Shown here: positions 38,923 to 47,832 of the stretch, piece after piece
How the letters are laid out: each line of letters begins with the position of its first letter
Position numbering within the stretch: the first letter of the stretch is position 1
Source: Cyclobacteriaceae bacterium
Lineage (GTDB): Bacteria > Bacteroidota > Bacteroidia > Cytophagales > Cyclobacteriaceae
DNA: 58,952 nucleotides
Direction of reading: 5' to 3'
Assembly (NCBI GenBank): GCA_024644875.1
Contig: JAHEGY010000013.1
Location: forward strand, 1 to 58,952
The notes under the pieces: generated by a model
What the model saw: the letters and a program-made list of their open reading frames with translations, nothing else
What the model was told of the DNA's origin: nothing
Database searches by the model: none
Position numbers and translations under genes: made by a program

Positions 38923-40074
38923 TTGTCAATATTAAAAATTGGAATGATAAAGCTCCTTAAGATGACAGGTATATTGATTTTAGCGATAGTGGTTCTGATA
39001 ACAATAAGCCTGGTTTTGTTTTTTAATTTCGCCCCTCAGATTGGGGCTAGTCCGGAAGGGAAACGGCTGGAAAGGATGGAGTCGGCCAAGAATTATAAAT
39101 TAGGAAAATTCCATAATACCATATCTACAAAAATGGATATGAAACCAGGCAAGATGTTTGGCGTTATGCTGGAGTTCTTTAAGAATAATGATAATAGAGA
39201 ACCTGAAGGTATAATACGGACTCATAAATTCAGCCCGGCTGCTTTCGATGATCTGAATTCAGAAAATCTGTCATTTACCTGGTTCGGGCATTCTTCAATA
39301 CTAATCAAAATAGATGGTAAAAAGATCCTTATTGATCCTGTATTCAGTGAACGCGCATCCATGTTCTCTTTTATGGGACCGAAAAGATTCCCATATTCAA
39401 ATTATATGAATGTCGATCGCCTGCCTGAAGTTGATGCCGTTTTGATCTCACATGATCATTACGATCATCTCGATTATGAGACTATGCTTAAACTTAAGGA
39501 TAATGTAAACAGATTTTATGTACCATTGAGCTTAGGGGCTCATCTGGAAAAATGGGGAATTGCATCTGAAAATATTGTGGAATTGAACTGGTGGGATTCA
39601 ATTGAACTTGATTCGATATCTTTTGTCCTTACGCCATCACGTCATTTTTCCGGTCGCGGTCTTAATAATCGTTTTTCAACTTTATGGGGAGCTTGGGTAA
39701 TCCTGGGAAAAAAACACCGGGTATTTTTTGGTGGGGATTCAGGTTATTTCCCCGGATTTGAGAAAATAGGAGAGAAGTACGGGCCTTTTAACCTTGCTTT
39801 CCTGGAATGCGGAGCCTATAACGAGAACTGGTCTGAAATACATATGATGCCTGAAGAAACGGTTCAGGCCAGCTTGGACCTGAACAGTAAACTTTTAATG
39901 CCCATACACTGGGGAAAATTCAATCTTGCATTGCATCCCTGGAAAGAACCCATTCAAAGAGCGATAGCAAAGGGAGAGGAATTAAATGTAAATATAATTA
40001 CACCTGAAATTGGGGAACTTGTGACGGTGAGCGAACAGGTTATGTCTGCTCAGTGGTGGGCAAACTATCAATAA
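38923..40074 (+). CDS. Membrane-anchored metallo-beta-lactamase-fold hydrolase (NAPE-PLD/UlaG-like)
   Basis: A 383-residue protein. An N-terminal membrane segment (about 12-35, ILILAIVVLITISLVLFF) anchors a metallo-beta-lactamase fold with the metal motif ISHDHYDHLDY (H-x-H-x-D-H), further ligands in TPSRHFSGRG and FFGGDSGYFPGF, and the final MPIHWGKFNLALHPW. The arrangement FTWFGHSSILIKIDGKKILI, then DPVF, is typical of the NAPE-PLD/UlaG-like branch, which includes phospholipid and lactone hydrolases. The substrate is unknown. The start is TTG 38923 with AGGATAG upstream; an ATG at 38944 is an alternative. Confidence 0.88.
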   Translation: MSILKIGMIKLLKMTGILILAIVVLITISLVLFFNFAPQIGASPEGKRLERMESAKNYKLGKFHNTISTKMDMKPGKMFGVMLEFFKNNDNREPEGIIRTHKFSPAAFDDLNSENLSFTWFGHSSILIKIDGKKILIDPVFSERASMFSFMGPKRFPYSNYMNVDRLPEVDAVLISHDHYDHLDYETMLKLKDNVNRFYVPLSLGAHLEKWGIASENIVELNWWDSIELDSISFVLTPSRHFSGRGLNNRFSTLWGAWVILGKKHRVFFGGDSGYFPGFEKIGEKYGPFNLAFLECGAYNENWSEIHMMPEETVQASLDLNSKLLMPIHWGKFNLALHPWKEPIQRAIAKGEELNVNIITPEIGELVTVSEQVMSAQWWANYQ

Positions 40075-40089
40075 TATACTTCCCTGAAA

Positions 40090-40917
40090 CTAAAAATCAT
40101 CTAAGTCGTATTTACTTCCCTCTCTTGCCAATTCGCAGAATTTAAATCTTTCCTGACATACCTTCTCTTGCTTTCTTAAAAAATCATCATCATGATCGGG
40201 ATCATGATGCGTCATAACCAACATTTTAGCATTGGATCTTTCGGCAACCTCTAATGCCTGATTATAACTGCTATGGCCCCAGCCAGAGTGCAACTCAAGT
40301 TCTTCATCGGTGTATTGTGCATCATGAACCAAAAGATCAGCATCTTTGCAAAAATCAATAAAATCCTTCGATATCTCATTTACATGTTCCACATCGGTAC
40401 AAATCACCAATGAATTACCGTTTAATTCAATCCGCACACCATAAGATGTTCCCGGATGATTTTGCTTGATCATCTTTACCCGAATACCATTCACATTCAT
40501 ATATTCAGTGCCAAGATTTGTAAATTTAAACCTGCTGCCCATTTTGGTCATTGGAATCGGGAAATACTCGCTCTGCATCTGACCCTGTAATATCGATTTT
40601 AATTCCTTTTCACTGGTATCACCCACTGAATTGATATTCACGATAGTATCTTTTCTATAAGCTGGTAAAAAAAATGGGAATCCCTGAATATGGTCCCAGT
40701 GAAAATGTGTAAACCCAATACCAATGATCTTTTGCCTGTTTGGGTTGGCCATCATATCGTGTCCAAGGTTACGTATACCGGTTCCAGCATCAATTATAAA
40801 CATGTTATCTGTTTCCTTATTATATAAACTGATACAAGTCGTATTACCTCCAAATTTCTGAAAATTTGCATCACAAACTGGAACAGAGCCACGTGTGCCA
40901 TAAAACTTAACGACCAT
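40090..40917 (-). CDS. Metallo-beta-lactamase-fold hydrolase (RNase Z/PhnP-like)
   Basis: A 275-residue cytoplasmic hydrolase. It opens with VVKFYGTRGSVPVCDANFQK and FGGNTTCISL, then FIIDAGTGIRNLG and the metal motif IGFTHFHWDHIQGFPFF; VICTDVEH and LLVHDAQYTDEELELHSGWG, then MLVMTHHDPDHDDDF, complete the site. The closest groups are cyclic-phosphate phosphodiesterases and RNase Z-like enzymes. No signal peptide. It converges with the upstream metallo-hydrolase (15 bp between stops); the two are not close homologues. Possible substrates include cyclic nucleotides (inference). Confidence 0.88.
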   Translation of the reverse strand: MVVKFYGTRGSVPVCDANFQKFGGNTTCISLYNKETDNMFIIDAGTGIRNLGHDMMANPNRQKIIGIGFTHFHWDHIQGFPFFLPAYRKDTIVNINSVGDTSEKELKSILQGQMQSEYFPIPMTKMGSRFKFTNLGTEYMNVNGIRVKMIKQNHPGTSYGVRIELNGNSLVICTDVEHVNEISKDFIDFCKDADLLVHDAQYTDEELELHSGWGHSSYNQALEVAERSNAKMLVMTHHDPDHDDDFLRKQEKVCQERFKFCELAREGSKYDLDDF

Positions 40918-41162
40918 GAATTGCCTAGATTTTGGATCCTAATAATAAAATAAAATTATGACTTTATATAATATTAATGAGTTTTTGAATGAGATCAGTT
41001 TGAATTAAAGAATTTCAAGTATTAAAGTAAAGGTGTAATCAATCTGCATATATAGTCTAGTAATCTGTTATTTATAAATTTTGTTTTTATGATTCATATT
41101 CCTGCTTAGTTAAGTTGCCTAAATCTTCATCGAATTATATATTAACTTCGTTTGTCAGTGCT

Positions 41163-41509
41163 TTATGATAAATCTGTACGTGGTTTGCTCAAACTCCCAA
41201 ATTCTGTTTCAAGGTTTTTAAGGGCATTTTCCTGATTATTGATCAACTCCTTCTGAAATTCTTTTATCGCTTTCCGGTCATGTTCGTTTCTGAACTTGAA
41301 TCTTATCCTTTTTCTGAAATCCCTTCCAAAAAATAAAATACGATCAGGCCCAAAACAGGTACAAAAATCAATATTACAATATAAGAGAGGGCTTTGTTAA
41401 CATTTCGGTTCTCAAGTAATACCACGAATATGATTCCTATGTAGGCAATTCCTAAGAGTATCCATATCCAGGGTTTTATAAATTCAAAAAATAATTGGAA
41501 TAGGCCCAT
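41163..41509 (-). pseudogene. cls: Frameshifted N-terminal remnant of cardiolipin synthase
   Basis: The first 60 residues match the PLDc_N membrane region of cardiolipin synthases (two hydrophobic segments, VVLLENRNVNKALSYIVILI, FVPVLGLIVFY). The open frame then stops after 68 residues, but moving by one base at a run of six T (near 41328 on the plus strand) restores FFGRDFRKRIRFKFRNEHD then RKAIKEFQKELINNQ, the usual continuation, down to a stop at 41163. The phosphodiesterase HKD domains are absent, so about 115 codons remain of a family near 480. Alternatively the 68-residue frame is a genuine small PLDc_N protein. Confidence 0.7.
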
Positions 41510-41565
41510 ATAAGTTTTAAACTTGAATTAACTCTTAACACCTCAATTTAGTCAATAGAAAATAA

Positions 41566-42384
41566 GTGGTCAAGAAAAAAAAAGTCGTTTTAGTAACAGG
41601 TGCTGGCAGCGGTCTTGGTAAGTCTATTGCTATTCATCTGGCATTGGACGGACATTATGTAATTGGTACTGATGTGAATAGGGATTGCCTATCTGCCCTT
41701 GAAAGTGTTAATATTATTACCAGCATCATCGATGTAACAAAGGAAGAATCCATAAATGCAGCATATGTGGAAATTTCAAAGCGATACAATGGGCTTGACG
41801 TAATAATTAATAATGCCGGAATTTTTGACCAGGTTCCTATGGTGGAAGGAGGTGTACATAGGTTTGGACAACTATTGCAAGTGAATGTTTTGGGCGCTTA
41901 CAGGGTCACGAATATTTTTTTTCCACTGCTGTATAAAAACAAAGGCCAGATAATTAATATAAGCAGTGAAACGGCAAGGACTTTATTGCCCTTTCAAACC
42001 TATGGTTCTTCAAAGTATATGATGGAGGCGTGGAGTAACACCCTGCGTATGGAACTGAAACTCCTTGGAATGCATGTTTCATTGATAAGGGCCGGTGGTC
42101 ACAAAACACCATTGATGCACAAGACACTTGATGTCTTAAATAATGTACCTGAAGATTCGATTTACAGGAATGCACTGGCTAAAATAAGGGATACGGGAGG
42201 AAAAAAAGTAAAGGCTGTTAATAAAGACCCCCTGGATGTTGCAAAAGTTGTTTTAAAGGCGATAACCTCGAAAAATCCCAAAAGGATCTACTCGGTAAAT
42301 GAATCCAGTTTATTCAGGTTTCTGTCTGTAATTCCAAGGCAAGTCAAAGAGTCCCTGGTTATTGGCGCTCTGAGAAAGGCATAA
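41566..42384 (+). CDS. Short-chain dehydrogenase/reductase
   Basis: A 272-residue NAD(P)-dependent SDR. The Rossmann motif VLVTGAGSGLGKSIA (residues 8-22), NNAG (IINNAGIFDQ), the catalytic serine in IINISSET and YGSSKYMME (Tyr and Lys) are present, and the C-terminal extension resembles the classical steroid/retinol-type SDRs. The start is GTG at 41566; no ATG gives a full glycine-rich motif. It converges with the sugar-isomerase-like gene (7 bp). Similar in length and layout to the SDR at 46808. Substrate unknown. Confidence 0.9.
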   Translation: MVKKKKVVLVTGAGSGLGKSIAIHLALDGHYVIGTDVNRDCLSALESVNIITSIIDVTKEESINAAYVEISKRYNGLDVIINNAGIFDQVPMVEGGVHRFGQLLQVNVLGAYRVTNIFFPLLYKNKGQIINISSETARTLLPFQTYGSSKYMMEAWSNTLRMELKLLGMHVSLIRAGGHKTPLMHKTLDVLNNVPEDSIYRNALAKIRDTGGKKVKAVNKDPLDVAKVVLKAITSKNPKRIYSVNESSLFRFLSVIPRQVKESLVIGALRKA

Positions 42385-42391
42385 GGAGAAA

Positions 42392-43351
42392 TTAAACCAA
42401 TTTTTTAGCGCTTTCTATTAACAGATGCCTGGTGGCTTTAATTCCAGCCTCTGAGCTTAATTTATAACCTTCATATTCAATGCCAATATAACCGTTGAAT
42501 CCGGAATCCTTTACAATCTGAAGGATTTTACTGAAGTCTGAGGTTTTATGCTGGCCTGAACTGTCAAAATCACGTGATTTTGCACTAACACCCATAGCAT
42601 GGGGCATTAATTCTTCCATGCCTTTATAGGTGTCATAAGATTTCGGAGGCCAAAGACTAATTGTAAAGTTACCGAAATCAGGCAATATGCCGCAGTTCTT
42701 TTTTCCCACCTGTTGTATAACATAAGTCAACCATCCGGGATCACTGGAATAACCACCATGATTCTCCACTATGATATTTATCCCTTCTTTTTCTCCGTAT
42801 TCACATAAAGTGCCCAGACTCTCGATAGCGGCGCCTGCAACTTCATCCCGGTTCCCTTTACCTGCAGCGTTAACACGAATTGAATGACATCCAAGAAATT
42901 TTGCCGCATCTATCCATTTGTAATGATTGTCCACTGCCTTTTGTCTTTCGCCTTCATTCAATGTAGCCAGGTTTCCTTCCATATCAATCATAATGATCAG
43001 GCTCCTTACATCATTGTCACTCGCTCTTTTTTTTAAATCAGTAAGATAGATATCATCTGTTGCTTTGTCCTTGAAAAACTGATTGACATATTCTATGGCA
43101 TCGATTCCATATATATTCCGGGCTGTAGAAGCAAAGTCAAGTGTTGTGATGTTTCCTGACCATAATGATTTTCTCAAAGACCACTGGGCCAGGGAAATCT
43201 TAAAGAATAATTTTTCAGGAATTGGTTCAAGAGGAAGCGAAATAGCATCTTCTTCCTGCATTAGATCACTGCATGATGTTAGTGTACTAAAAAATCCCGA
43301 GGACAAGACAAGAGTGCCGGCTTTTTTAATAAATGTTCTTCTTTGTTCCAT
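42392..43351 (-). CDS. Tat-type lipoprotein of the sugar phosphate isomerase/epimerase (xylose isomerase-like) family
   Basis: A protein of about 319 residues. The ATG at 43351 starts MEQRRTFIKKAG, a twin-arginine motif followed by a hydrophobic stretch and the lipobox-like LTSC, so a Tat-exported lipoprotein is likely. The frame extends 7 codons further upstream, but that would overlap the next gene and spoil the signal. The mature part is an AP-endonuclease-2/xylose-isomerase-like TIM barrel (IDMEGNLATLNE, GCHSIRVNAAGKG, GINIIVENHGGYSSDPG, GYIGIEYEG). It may isomerise or cleave a sugar in the periplasm. 4 bp downstream of DUF1761. Confidence 0.88.
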   Translation of the reverse strand: MEQRRTFIKKAGTLVLSSGFFSTLTSCSDLMQEEDAISLPLEPIPEKLFFKISLAQWSLRKSLWSGNITTLDFASTARNIYGIDAIEYVNQFFKDKATDDIYLTDLKKRASDNDVRSLIIMIDMEGNLATLNEGERQKAVDNHYKWIDAAKFLGCHSIRVNAAGKGNRDEVAGAAIESLGTLCEYGEKEGINIIVENHGGYSSDPGWLTYVIQQVGKKNCGILPDFGNFTISLWPPKSYDTYKGMEELMPHAMGVSAKSRDFDSSGQHKTSDFSKILQIVKDSGFNGYIGIEYEGYKLSSEAGIKATRHLLIESAKKLV

Positions 43352-43355
43352 TATT

Positions 43356-43772
43356 TTATCTCCAGGCACCAATGATCACACCCATAACAAAAAAGCTTAC
43401 AACCATATAACCCACATCAATAAGATAAAGCTTCAAGGGTTTTCTTGAGAAAAGAAAATTGACACCAAAACTGGTAGCAACAAATCCAATACATAACACT
43501 ACAGCAAATAAGCCGGCTAGGAAGGCACTTGTGCCCAGCATCATGGCTATTTCTGCAAAGATTGATATAAATGCTGCGGCCACAAAATTCAGAACAAAAG
43601 CCACACCATAGATAAGGGCAATATTTCCTTTAGCAATATCTTCCTCACTCAATCCAGCCAGTTTTTGCCAGGATTTACCAAAAAGCAAATTACCATACCA
43701 TATAAATCCAACGACAAAGGTTGAGAGAGATGCTACAATTAACTCCCAAATGTTTATTCCTGAAAAGTCCAA
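43356..43772 (-). CDS. DUF1761 integral membrane protein
   Basis: A 138-residue protein with four hydrophobic segments (about 10-30, 50-75, 80-100 and 112-135). The N-terminal IVASLSTFVVGFIWYGNLLF followed by GKSWQKLAGLSEEDI matches the DUF1761 family found in many Bacteroidota, whose function is unknown. It is first in a two-gene unit with the Tat-type isomerase-like lipoprotein (4-bp gap). Confidence 0.88.
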   Translation of the reverse strand: MDFSGINIWELIVASLSTFVVGFIWYGNLLFGKSWQKLAGLSEEDIAKGNIALIYGVAFVLNFVAAAFISIFAEIAMMLGTSAFLAGLFAVVLCIGFVATSFGVNFLFSRKPLKLYLIDVGYMVVSFFVMGVIIGAWR

Positions 43773-43846
43773 GATAAAATTGTTTTTTCCTTGAAGTAAT
43801 TTAATTGAAATTTGATTTTAAAGCAAATGTCAATACAGGATAGATG

Positions 43847-45139
43847 CTATCGATCCGAATCCTTTTTGTATACAACATCTCCCAGCGTATGTCCGCTCAT
43901 TTCATTATCCTCAACGGTCACTGGCAAAGCATTTTGATAGAAATACAATCCAGCTTTTTGAGTGCCGGAGCCAGTATCTCTGATGGTATTTCCGATTACC
44001 TTAACATCCTCAGCTGGAGAATTAAAGGACATTCCATAACCACCATTTATCTTTCCGTTGTTTTCTATAATATTATTCTGAAAAGTATTTCTATGGGGTG
44101 CGTTTAATGCCCTTTCTCCCCTTAAATTTATCCCATCACTTCCATTTTCAAATACATGATTGTTTTCAAATAAAACATCTGAATCTTTATGTCCTGTACA
44201 AATACCGAAACGGCCATTCTTATAAAATCTATTTCCAATAACTTTAGAATGATGCACCCTCCAGCAGATAAACAACCCATCCACCGCATTATCATGAACA
44301 TCATTGTTTTCAATTCTTGATAAAGGTGATCCTGTTCCGGGATGTAATCCAATATTCCCGCTTCCGCTAATTTCACTGTTCTTTACTGTTACATTTTCTG
44401 TAATTTGCCAGCTGATCCCTTCTCCATTAAAATCCTTAACAATAACATTATCAACCGTTACCTTCTTAGATTTAAATATATAGATACCACTTCCATTGCA
44501 TCCGTCCATCTTAAAGTTCTCCTCTTTATTTCCATCGACCAACAGGTTTTTTACCACCACGTTTTCTGCCTCTATCACATCAATAACAGAACTGGCATTG
44601 GAGATCTTTCCCCCCTTGTCAGATCGGTAATCCCTGATCAGGTAATCATCAATATATATAACATTTTCTACTACTTCTGTGATATATGCTGTCGAGACAT
44701 TCCAGCATGAGCTATTATTATCATCGGTTACCTGTATTTTCATTCCGGGGATAAATCCATCAGGATTTTTTACGGCTAATTTTAACTCCCCATAGTCAGC
44801 ATCTTCAATATATTCAGTCTGTACGCCTTGGGCCTTCTTCAGGATAGTTTCCTTCCCGGATCCAATTAAAATTGTATTTGACTTTAATCTAACCGGTGCT
44901 ATAATCTCATATTCTCCCGGAGAAAGAATTATTGTGCCGCCATCCTTACCAAGAAAATTTATGGCGTATTGAATAGAATTGTTATTAAAACCTTCTATAT
45001 CTGCTCCGGGACCGCCAACTTTGATGGTTTTGTCTCGTGTTTTTGGGTCAACCAGCGCATCCACTGAATATGAATTATCCTGTCCAACAGCTAAAGAGCT
45101 GTACAGAATTATAATTAAAACTGCAATATTTTTTTCCAT
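43847..45139 (-). CDS. Secreted right-handed beta-helix protein (pectate lyase/polysaccharide lyase-like)
   Basis: A protein of about 430 residues. The ATG at 45139 begins the signal peptide MEKNIAVLIIILYSSLAVG; a GTG start 8 codons upstream is also possible. The mature part opens with an N-terminal cap (GGPGADIEGFNNNSIQYAIN, FLGKDGGTIILSPGEYEI) and then many parallel-beta-helix coils with repeated N-x-I patterns (SRIENNDVHDNAVDGLFICW, VIGNRFYKNGRFGICTGHKD, VLFENNHVFENGSDGINLRG). Such helices are used by polysaccharide lyases, GH28-type hydrolases and epimerases; no catalytic set can be identified by eye. Isolated on the minus strand. Confidence 0.85.
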   Translation of the reverse strand: MEKNIAVLIIILYSSLAVGQDNSYSVDALVDPKTRDKTIKVGGPGADIEGFNNNSIQYAINFLGKDGGTIILSPGEYEIIAPVRLKSNTILIGSGKETILKKAQGVQTEYIEDADYGELKLAVKNPDGFIPGMKIQVTDDNNSSCWNVSTAYITEVVENVIYIDDYLIRDYRSDKGGKISNASSVIDVIEAENVVVKNLLVDGNKEENFKMDGCNGSGIYIFKSKKVTVDNVIVKDFNGEGISWQITENVTVKNSEISGSGNIGLHPGTGSPLSRIENNDVHDNAVDGLFICWRVHHSKVIGNRFYKNGRFGICTGHKDSDVLFENNHVFENGSDGINLRGERALNAPHRNTFQNNIIENNGKINGGYGMSFNSPAEDVKVIGNTIRDTGSGTQKAGLYFYQNALPVTVEDNEMSGHTLGDVVYKKDSDR

Positions 45140-45253
45140 AGGTCCCGAAATAGATTTATTCACAATTTACTTATATTATGAATAATTTGGCACATTAATA
45201 TAGTACAAATTGTATCTTTATTCTTTTGGACCATTTTTTAATTTTTAGAATTT

Positions 45254-46120
45254 ATGAAAAAGATATTGACCGCCGTCATCGCTATTTTAATTTCCTTTTC
45301 AGTAAGTGGACAGATGGGTAAAGTCTATGATGATTTATCCATACACAGTGATATTTTAAATATGGATCGAAAATATGCTATCTACCTCCCGCCGGACTAC
45401 GAAAGTTCTAAAAGGAGCTATCCGGTGCTTTACCTCTTGCATGGAGGTGGTGACGATCAAACCGGATGGGTACAGTTTGGCGAAGTGCTTCATATTGCGG
45501 ATAAAGCCATAAATGCCGGCAAAGCAACACCTATGATCATAGTTATGCCAGATGCCAATACCGGTAGGAGAGGTTATTTTAACGATCCGAGAAATGAATG
45601 GAGATATGAAGATTTTTTCTTTGAGGAATTGATGCCGTTTGTTGAAAAAACCTATAGAATTAAAGGAGAGAAAAGATACCGTGCTGTTGCCGGATTATCC
45701 ATGGGAGGGGGTGGAAGCTTTATGTATGCCCTACACCATCCTGAATTGTTTTCATCAGCCTGTCCTTTAAGTGCCAGTACCGGGCCTTTATCGCTTGAAC
45801 AAACTGAAGAAAGGCTTAAAAGGTATTACCAGGAGACTGAATTTACAAAAACCGAGATTGAAGATTATTATAAAAGATACAGTGCGCTTGAATTAATTAA
45901 AAGTATGCCTGATAAAGATCTTAAATCAGTACGATGGTTTATAGATTGCGGAGATGATGACTTTCTTTTTGAAGGAAATTCACTTATACATATTGAAATG
46001 AGGAAAAAACAAATACCTCATGAATTTAGGATCAGGGATGGGGGACATACCTGGACTTACTGGAGAGAATCATTACCCGTAGTATTGGACTTTGTTTCCA
46101 TGGCATTTCACCAGTACTAG
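45254..46120 (+). CDS. Secreted esterase of the esterase D / acetylxylan-feruloyl esterase type
   Basis: A 288-residue alpha/beta hydrolase. The signal peptide ends SFSVSGQ (about residue 20). YAIYLPPDYESSKRSYPVLY and LLHGGGDDQTGW form the oxyanion region, VAGLSMGGGGSFMYALHHPE holds the nucleophile Ser149, WFIDCGDDD the probable catalytic Asp and FRIRDGGHTWTYWRESLP the His. This is the layout of carbohydrate esterase family 1 and esterase D proteins. It may remove acyl decorations from polysaccharides, consistent with nearby glycan enzymes (inference). Monocistronic. Confidence 0.9.
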   Translation: MKKILTAVIAILISFSVSGQMGKVYDDLSIHSDILNMDRKYAIYLPPDYESSKRSYPVLYLLHGGGDDQTGWVQFGEVLHIADKAINAGKATPMIIVMPDANTGRRGYFNDPRNEWRYEDFFFEELMPFVEKTYRIKGEKRYRAVAGLSMGGGGSFMYALHHPELFSSACPLSASTGPLSLEQTEERLKRYYQETEFTKTEIEDYYKRYSALELIKSMPDKDLKSVRWFIDCGDDDFLFEGNSLIHIEMRKKQIPHEFRIRDGGHTWTYWRESLPVVLDFVSMAFHQY

Positions 46121-46188
46121 ACTAGTTTCAAATTTAATTGGGAACATAATATTATCTAAAATTTACTTAAAATTCAGAATCTGATACC

Positions 46189-46779
46189 ATGAGGAAATTA
46201 ACAGGGTATTTTCTGCAGGGATTATTATACGTTGCCCCTATAAGTCTTACATTTTACGTTATTTACTGGTTATTTGTATTCACGGACAATCTGCTACAAT
46301 CTATCTTTAGAGATTTAATCGGAATCAGTATTCCAGGATTAGGGGTTTTTGTTATTATTATTGGTTTAATTATTCTCGGTTTCCTAGGGCAAACAATAAT
46401 TGCAAGACCCTTTAGATTGTTCTTAAACAATGTAATATATAAAATTCCAATATTAAAATTAATATACTCCTCACTAAAGGACTTCTTCTCGGCTTTTGTG
46501 GGAAAAGATAAAAAGTTCAACAAGCCAGTTAAAGTGAGGATGAACAAATATGATAATGTGATGAGAATAGGGTTTCTAACTAATGAAAACCTCAAAGGAC
46601 TTCAGGCCGAAGATTATGTTGCCGTTTATTTCCCCTTCAGTTATACTTTTACAGGAGAAACTTTCCTGGTTCCTAGAGAATTCGCTGAACCTGTCAACAT
46701 TGCACCGACCGAAGTGATTAAATTTCTAATGGCAGGGGGAGTTGTAGAAATTGAATCAAATAAAGGTGTCGGTGATTGA
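46189..46779 (+). CDS. DUF502 integral membrane protein
   Basis: A 196-residue protein of the DUF502 family. The family opening is complete (GYFLQGLLYVAPISLTFYVI), followed by a second membrane segment (IPGLGVFVIIIGLIILGFLG) and the soluble tail with IPILKLIYSSLKDFFSAF and FSYTFTGETFLVPREFAEPV. Function of the family is unknown. It lies 69 bp after the esterase and 29 bp before an SDR, so it may be cotranscribed with the SDR. Confidence 0.92.
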   Translation: MRKLTGYFLQGLLYVAPISLTFYVIYWLFVFTDNLLQSIFRDLIGISIPGLGVFVIIIGLIILGFLGQTIIARPFRLFLNNVIYKIPILKLIYSSLKDFFSAFVGKDKKFNKPVKVRMNKYDNVMRIGFLTNENLKGLQAEDYVAVYFPFSYTFTGETFLVPREFAEPVNIAPTEVIKFLMAGGVVEIESNKGVGD

Positions 46780-46807
46780 TTAAAATTCAAAAAATATTCT
46801 AACCTGA

Positions 46808-47665
46808 ATGAAAGGAAATAAATTATCTGTATTAATAACAGGAGCTTCAACTGGAATTGGAAGAGCCTGTGCCTTACATTTTGATAATCAAGGATTTAAG
46901 GTTTATGGAGGAGTAAGAAATTCTGAAGACTATAATAGCCTGTTAAAAGCTGGAAGTGACAACATCCAACCTGTAATTCTTGATGTCTGCAAGGATGAAG
47001 ACGTGGCTAATACCTTAAAAATTATTTGGGGGGATAAAGATACCAAATTCTATGGCCTGGTTAATAATGCCGGAATTGGCATTAGCGGACTGATAGAAGC
47101 CATTCCTGTGTCTGAATTAAAAAGAATATTTGAAGTTAATTTTATTGGTTTACATCGGGTTACTCAGGCATTTTTACCAATTATACGTAAGAATAAAGGA
47201 AGAATTGTCAACATAGGATCAAGCTCAAGCTTCATGTCAGGACCGGCGCTGGGACCCTATTCAGCATCTAAATTTGCCTTAAGATCATACAATGATGCTT
47301 TAAGGATAGAGATGAAAACTTTTGGAGTACACGTATCCTTAATAGCACCAGGACCTGTCGAAAGTGCTATTTGGGAGAAAGCAATTAAATATAAAAAAGA
47401 AATCCGTAAAAAGATTTCTCCGGAATTATTGAAAGATTATGACCTTTTTGTAAAAGCCGGAGATGCTTTATTTGATCAGATAAAACCCATCCCAACAGTT
47501 CATGTAGTAAGGGCAGTGCAGCACGCATTAACTGCCAAAAAGCCAAAAAATCTTTATCTGGTAGGAAAAAATGCAGTTATGGCTCATATATTTTCTGGCT
47601 TACCAAAAAAATGGAGTGATTGGGTATTCCTTGACCGAATAAAAAAGGCTGCTGGGAGTTCCTGA
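46808..47665 (+). CDS. Short-chain dehydrogenase/reductase
   Basis: A 285-residue SDR. VLITGASTGIGRACALHF is the cofactor loop, LVNNAGIGISGLIEAIP the NNAG block, IVNIGSSSSFMSGP the Ser region and YSASKFALRSYNDALRIEM the Tyr/Lys pair. The extended C-terminal tail (AKKPKNLYLVGKNAVMAHIF) resembles retinol/17-beta-hydroxysteroid-type SDRs. The start is ATG 46808. 29 bp after DUF502. Substrate unknown. Confidence 0.9.
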   Translation: MKGNKLSVLITGASTGIGRACALHFDNQGFKVYGGVRNSEDYNSLLKAGSDNIQPVILDVCKDEDVANTLKIIWGDKDTKFYGLVNNAGIGISGLIEAIPVSELKRIFEVNFIGLHRVTQAFLPIIRKNKGRIVNIGSSSSFMSGPALGPYSASKFALRSYNDALRIEMKTFGVHVSLIAPGPVESAIWEKAIKYKKEIRKKISPELLKDYDLFVKAGDALFDQIKPIPTVHVVRAVQHALTAKKPKNLYLVGKNAVMAHIFSGLPKKWSDWVFLDRIKKAAGSS

Positions 47666-47716
47666 TCATCTCTATGAATCTTTAACAATTGCATTTGTTT
47701 AAAAGCTTGACAAAAA

Positions 47717-47741
47717 TCTAATTTAAAAATTTTAAATTAGA
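47717..47741. promoter_or_regulatory. Perfect 25-bp AT-rich palindrome upstream of the Ni-SOD gene
   Basis: TCTAATTTAAAA and TTTTAAATTAGA are exact inverse copies around one A. It begins 5 bases after TTGACA (47707-47712) and ends 91 bases before the sodN ATG. It could be a metal- or redox-regulator operator for sodN, or the terminator of the upstream SDR, although no T-run follows. Confidence 0.5.
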
Positions 47742-47832
47742 GCCCTTCTTTTATTAGATTTAAGTTGCTTTAATTATGAAATGACTAAAATTAGAAATCC
47801 TATACATTTAAATTAACTAAACTAAAAACATT

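Noticed and set aside
43844-44107. Plus-strand frames opposite the beta-helix gene (also 44405-44710)
   Set aside because: Shadows of a repetitive beta-helix gene; no start signals or family motifs.
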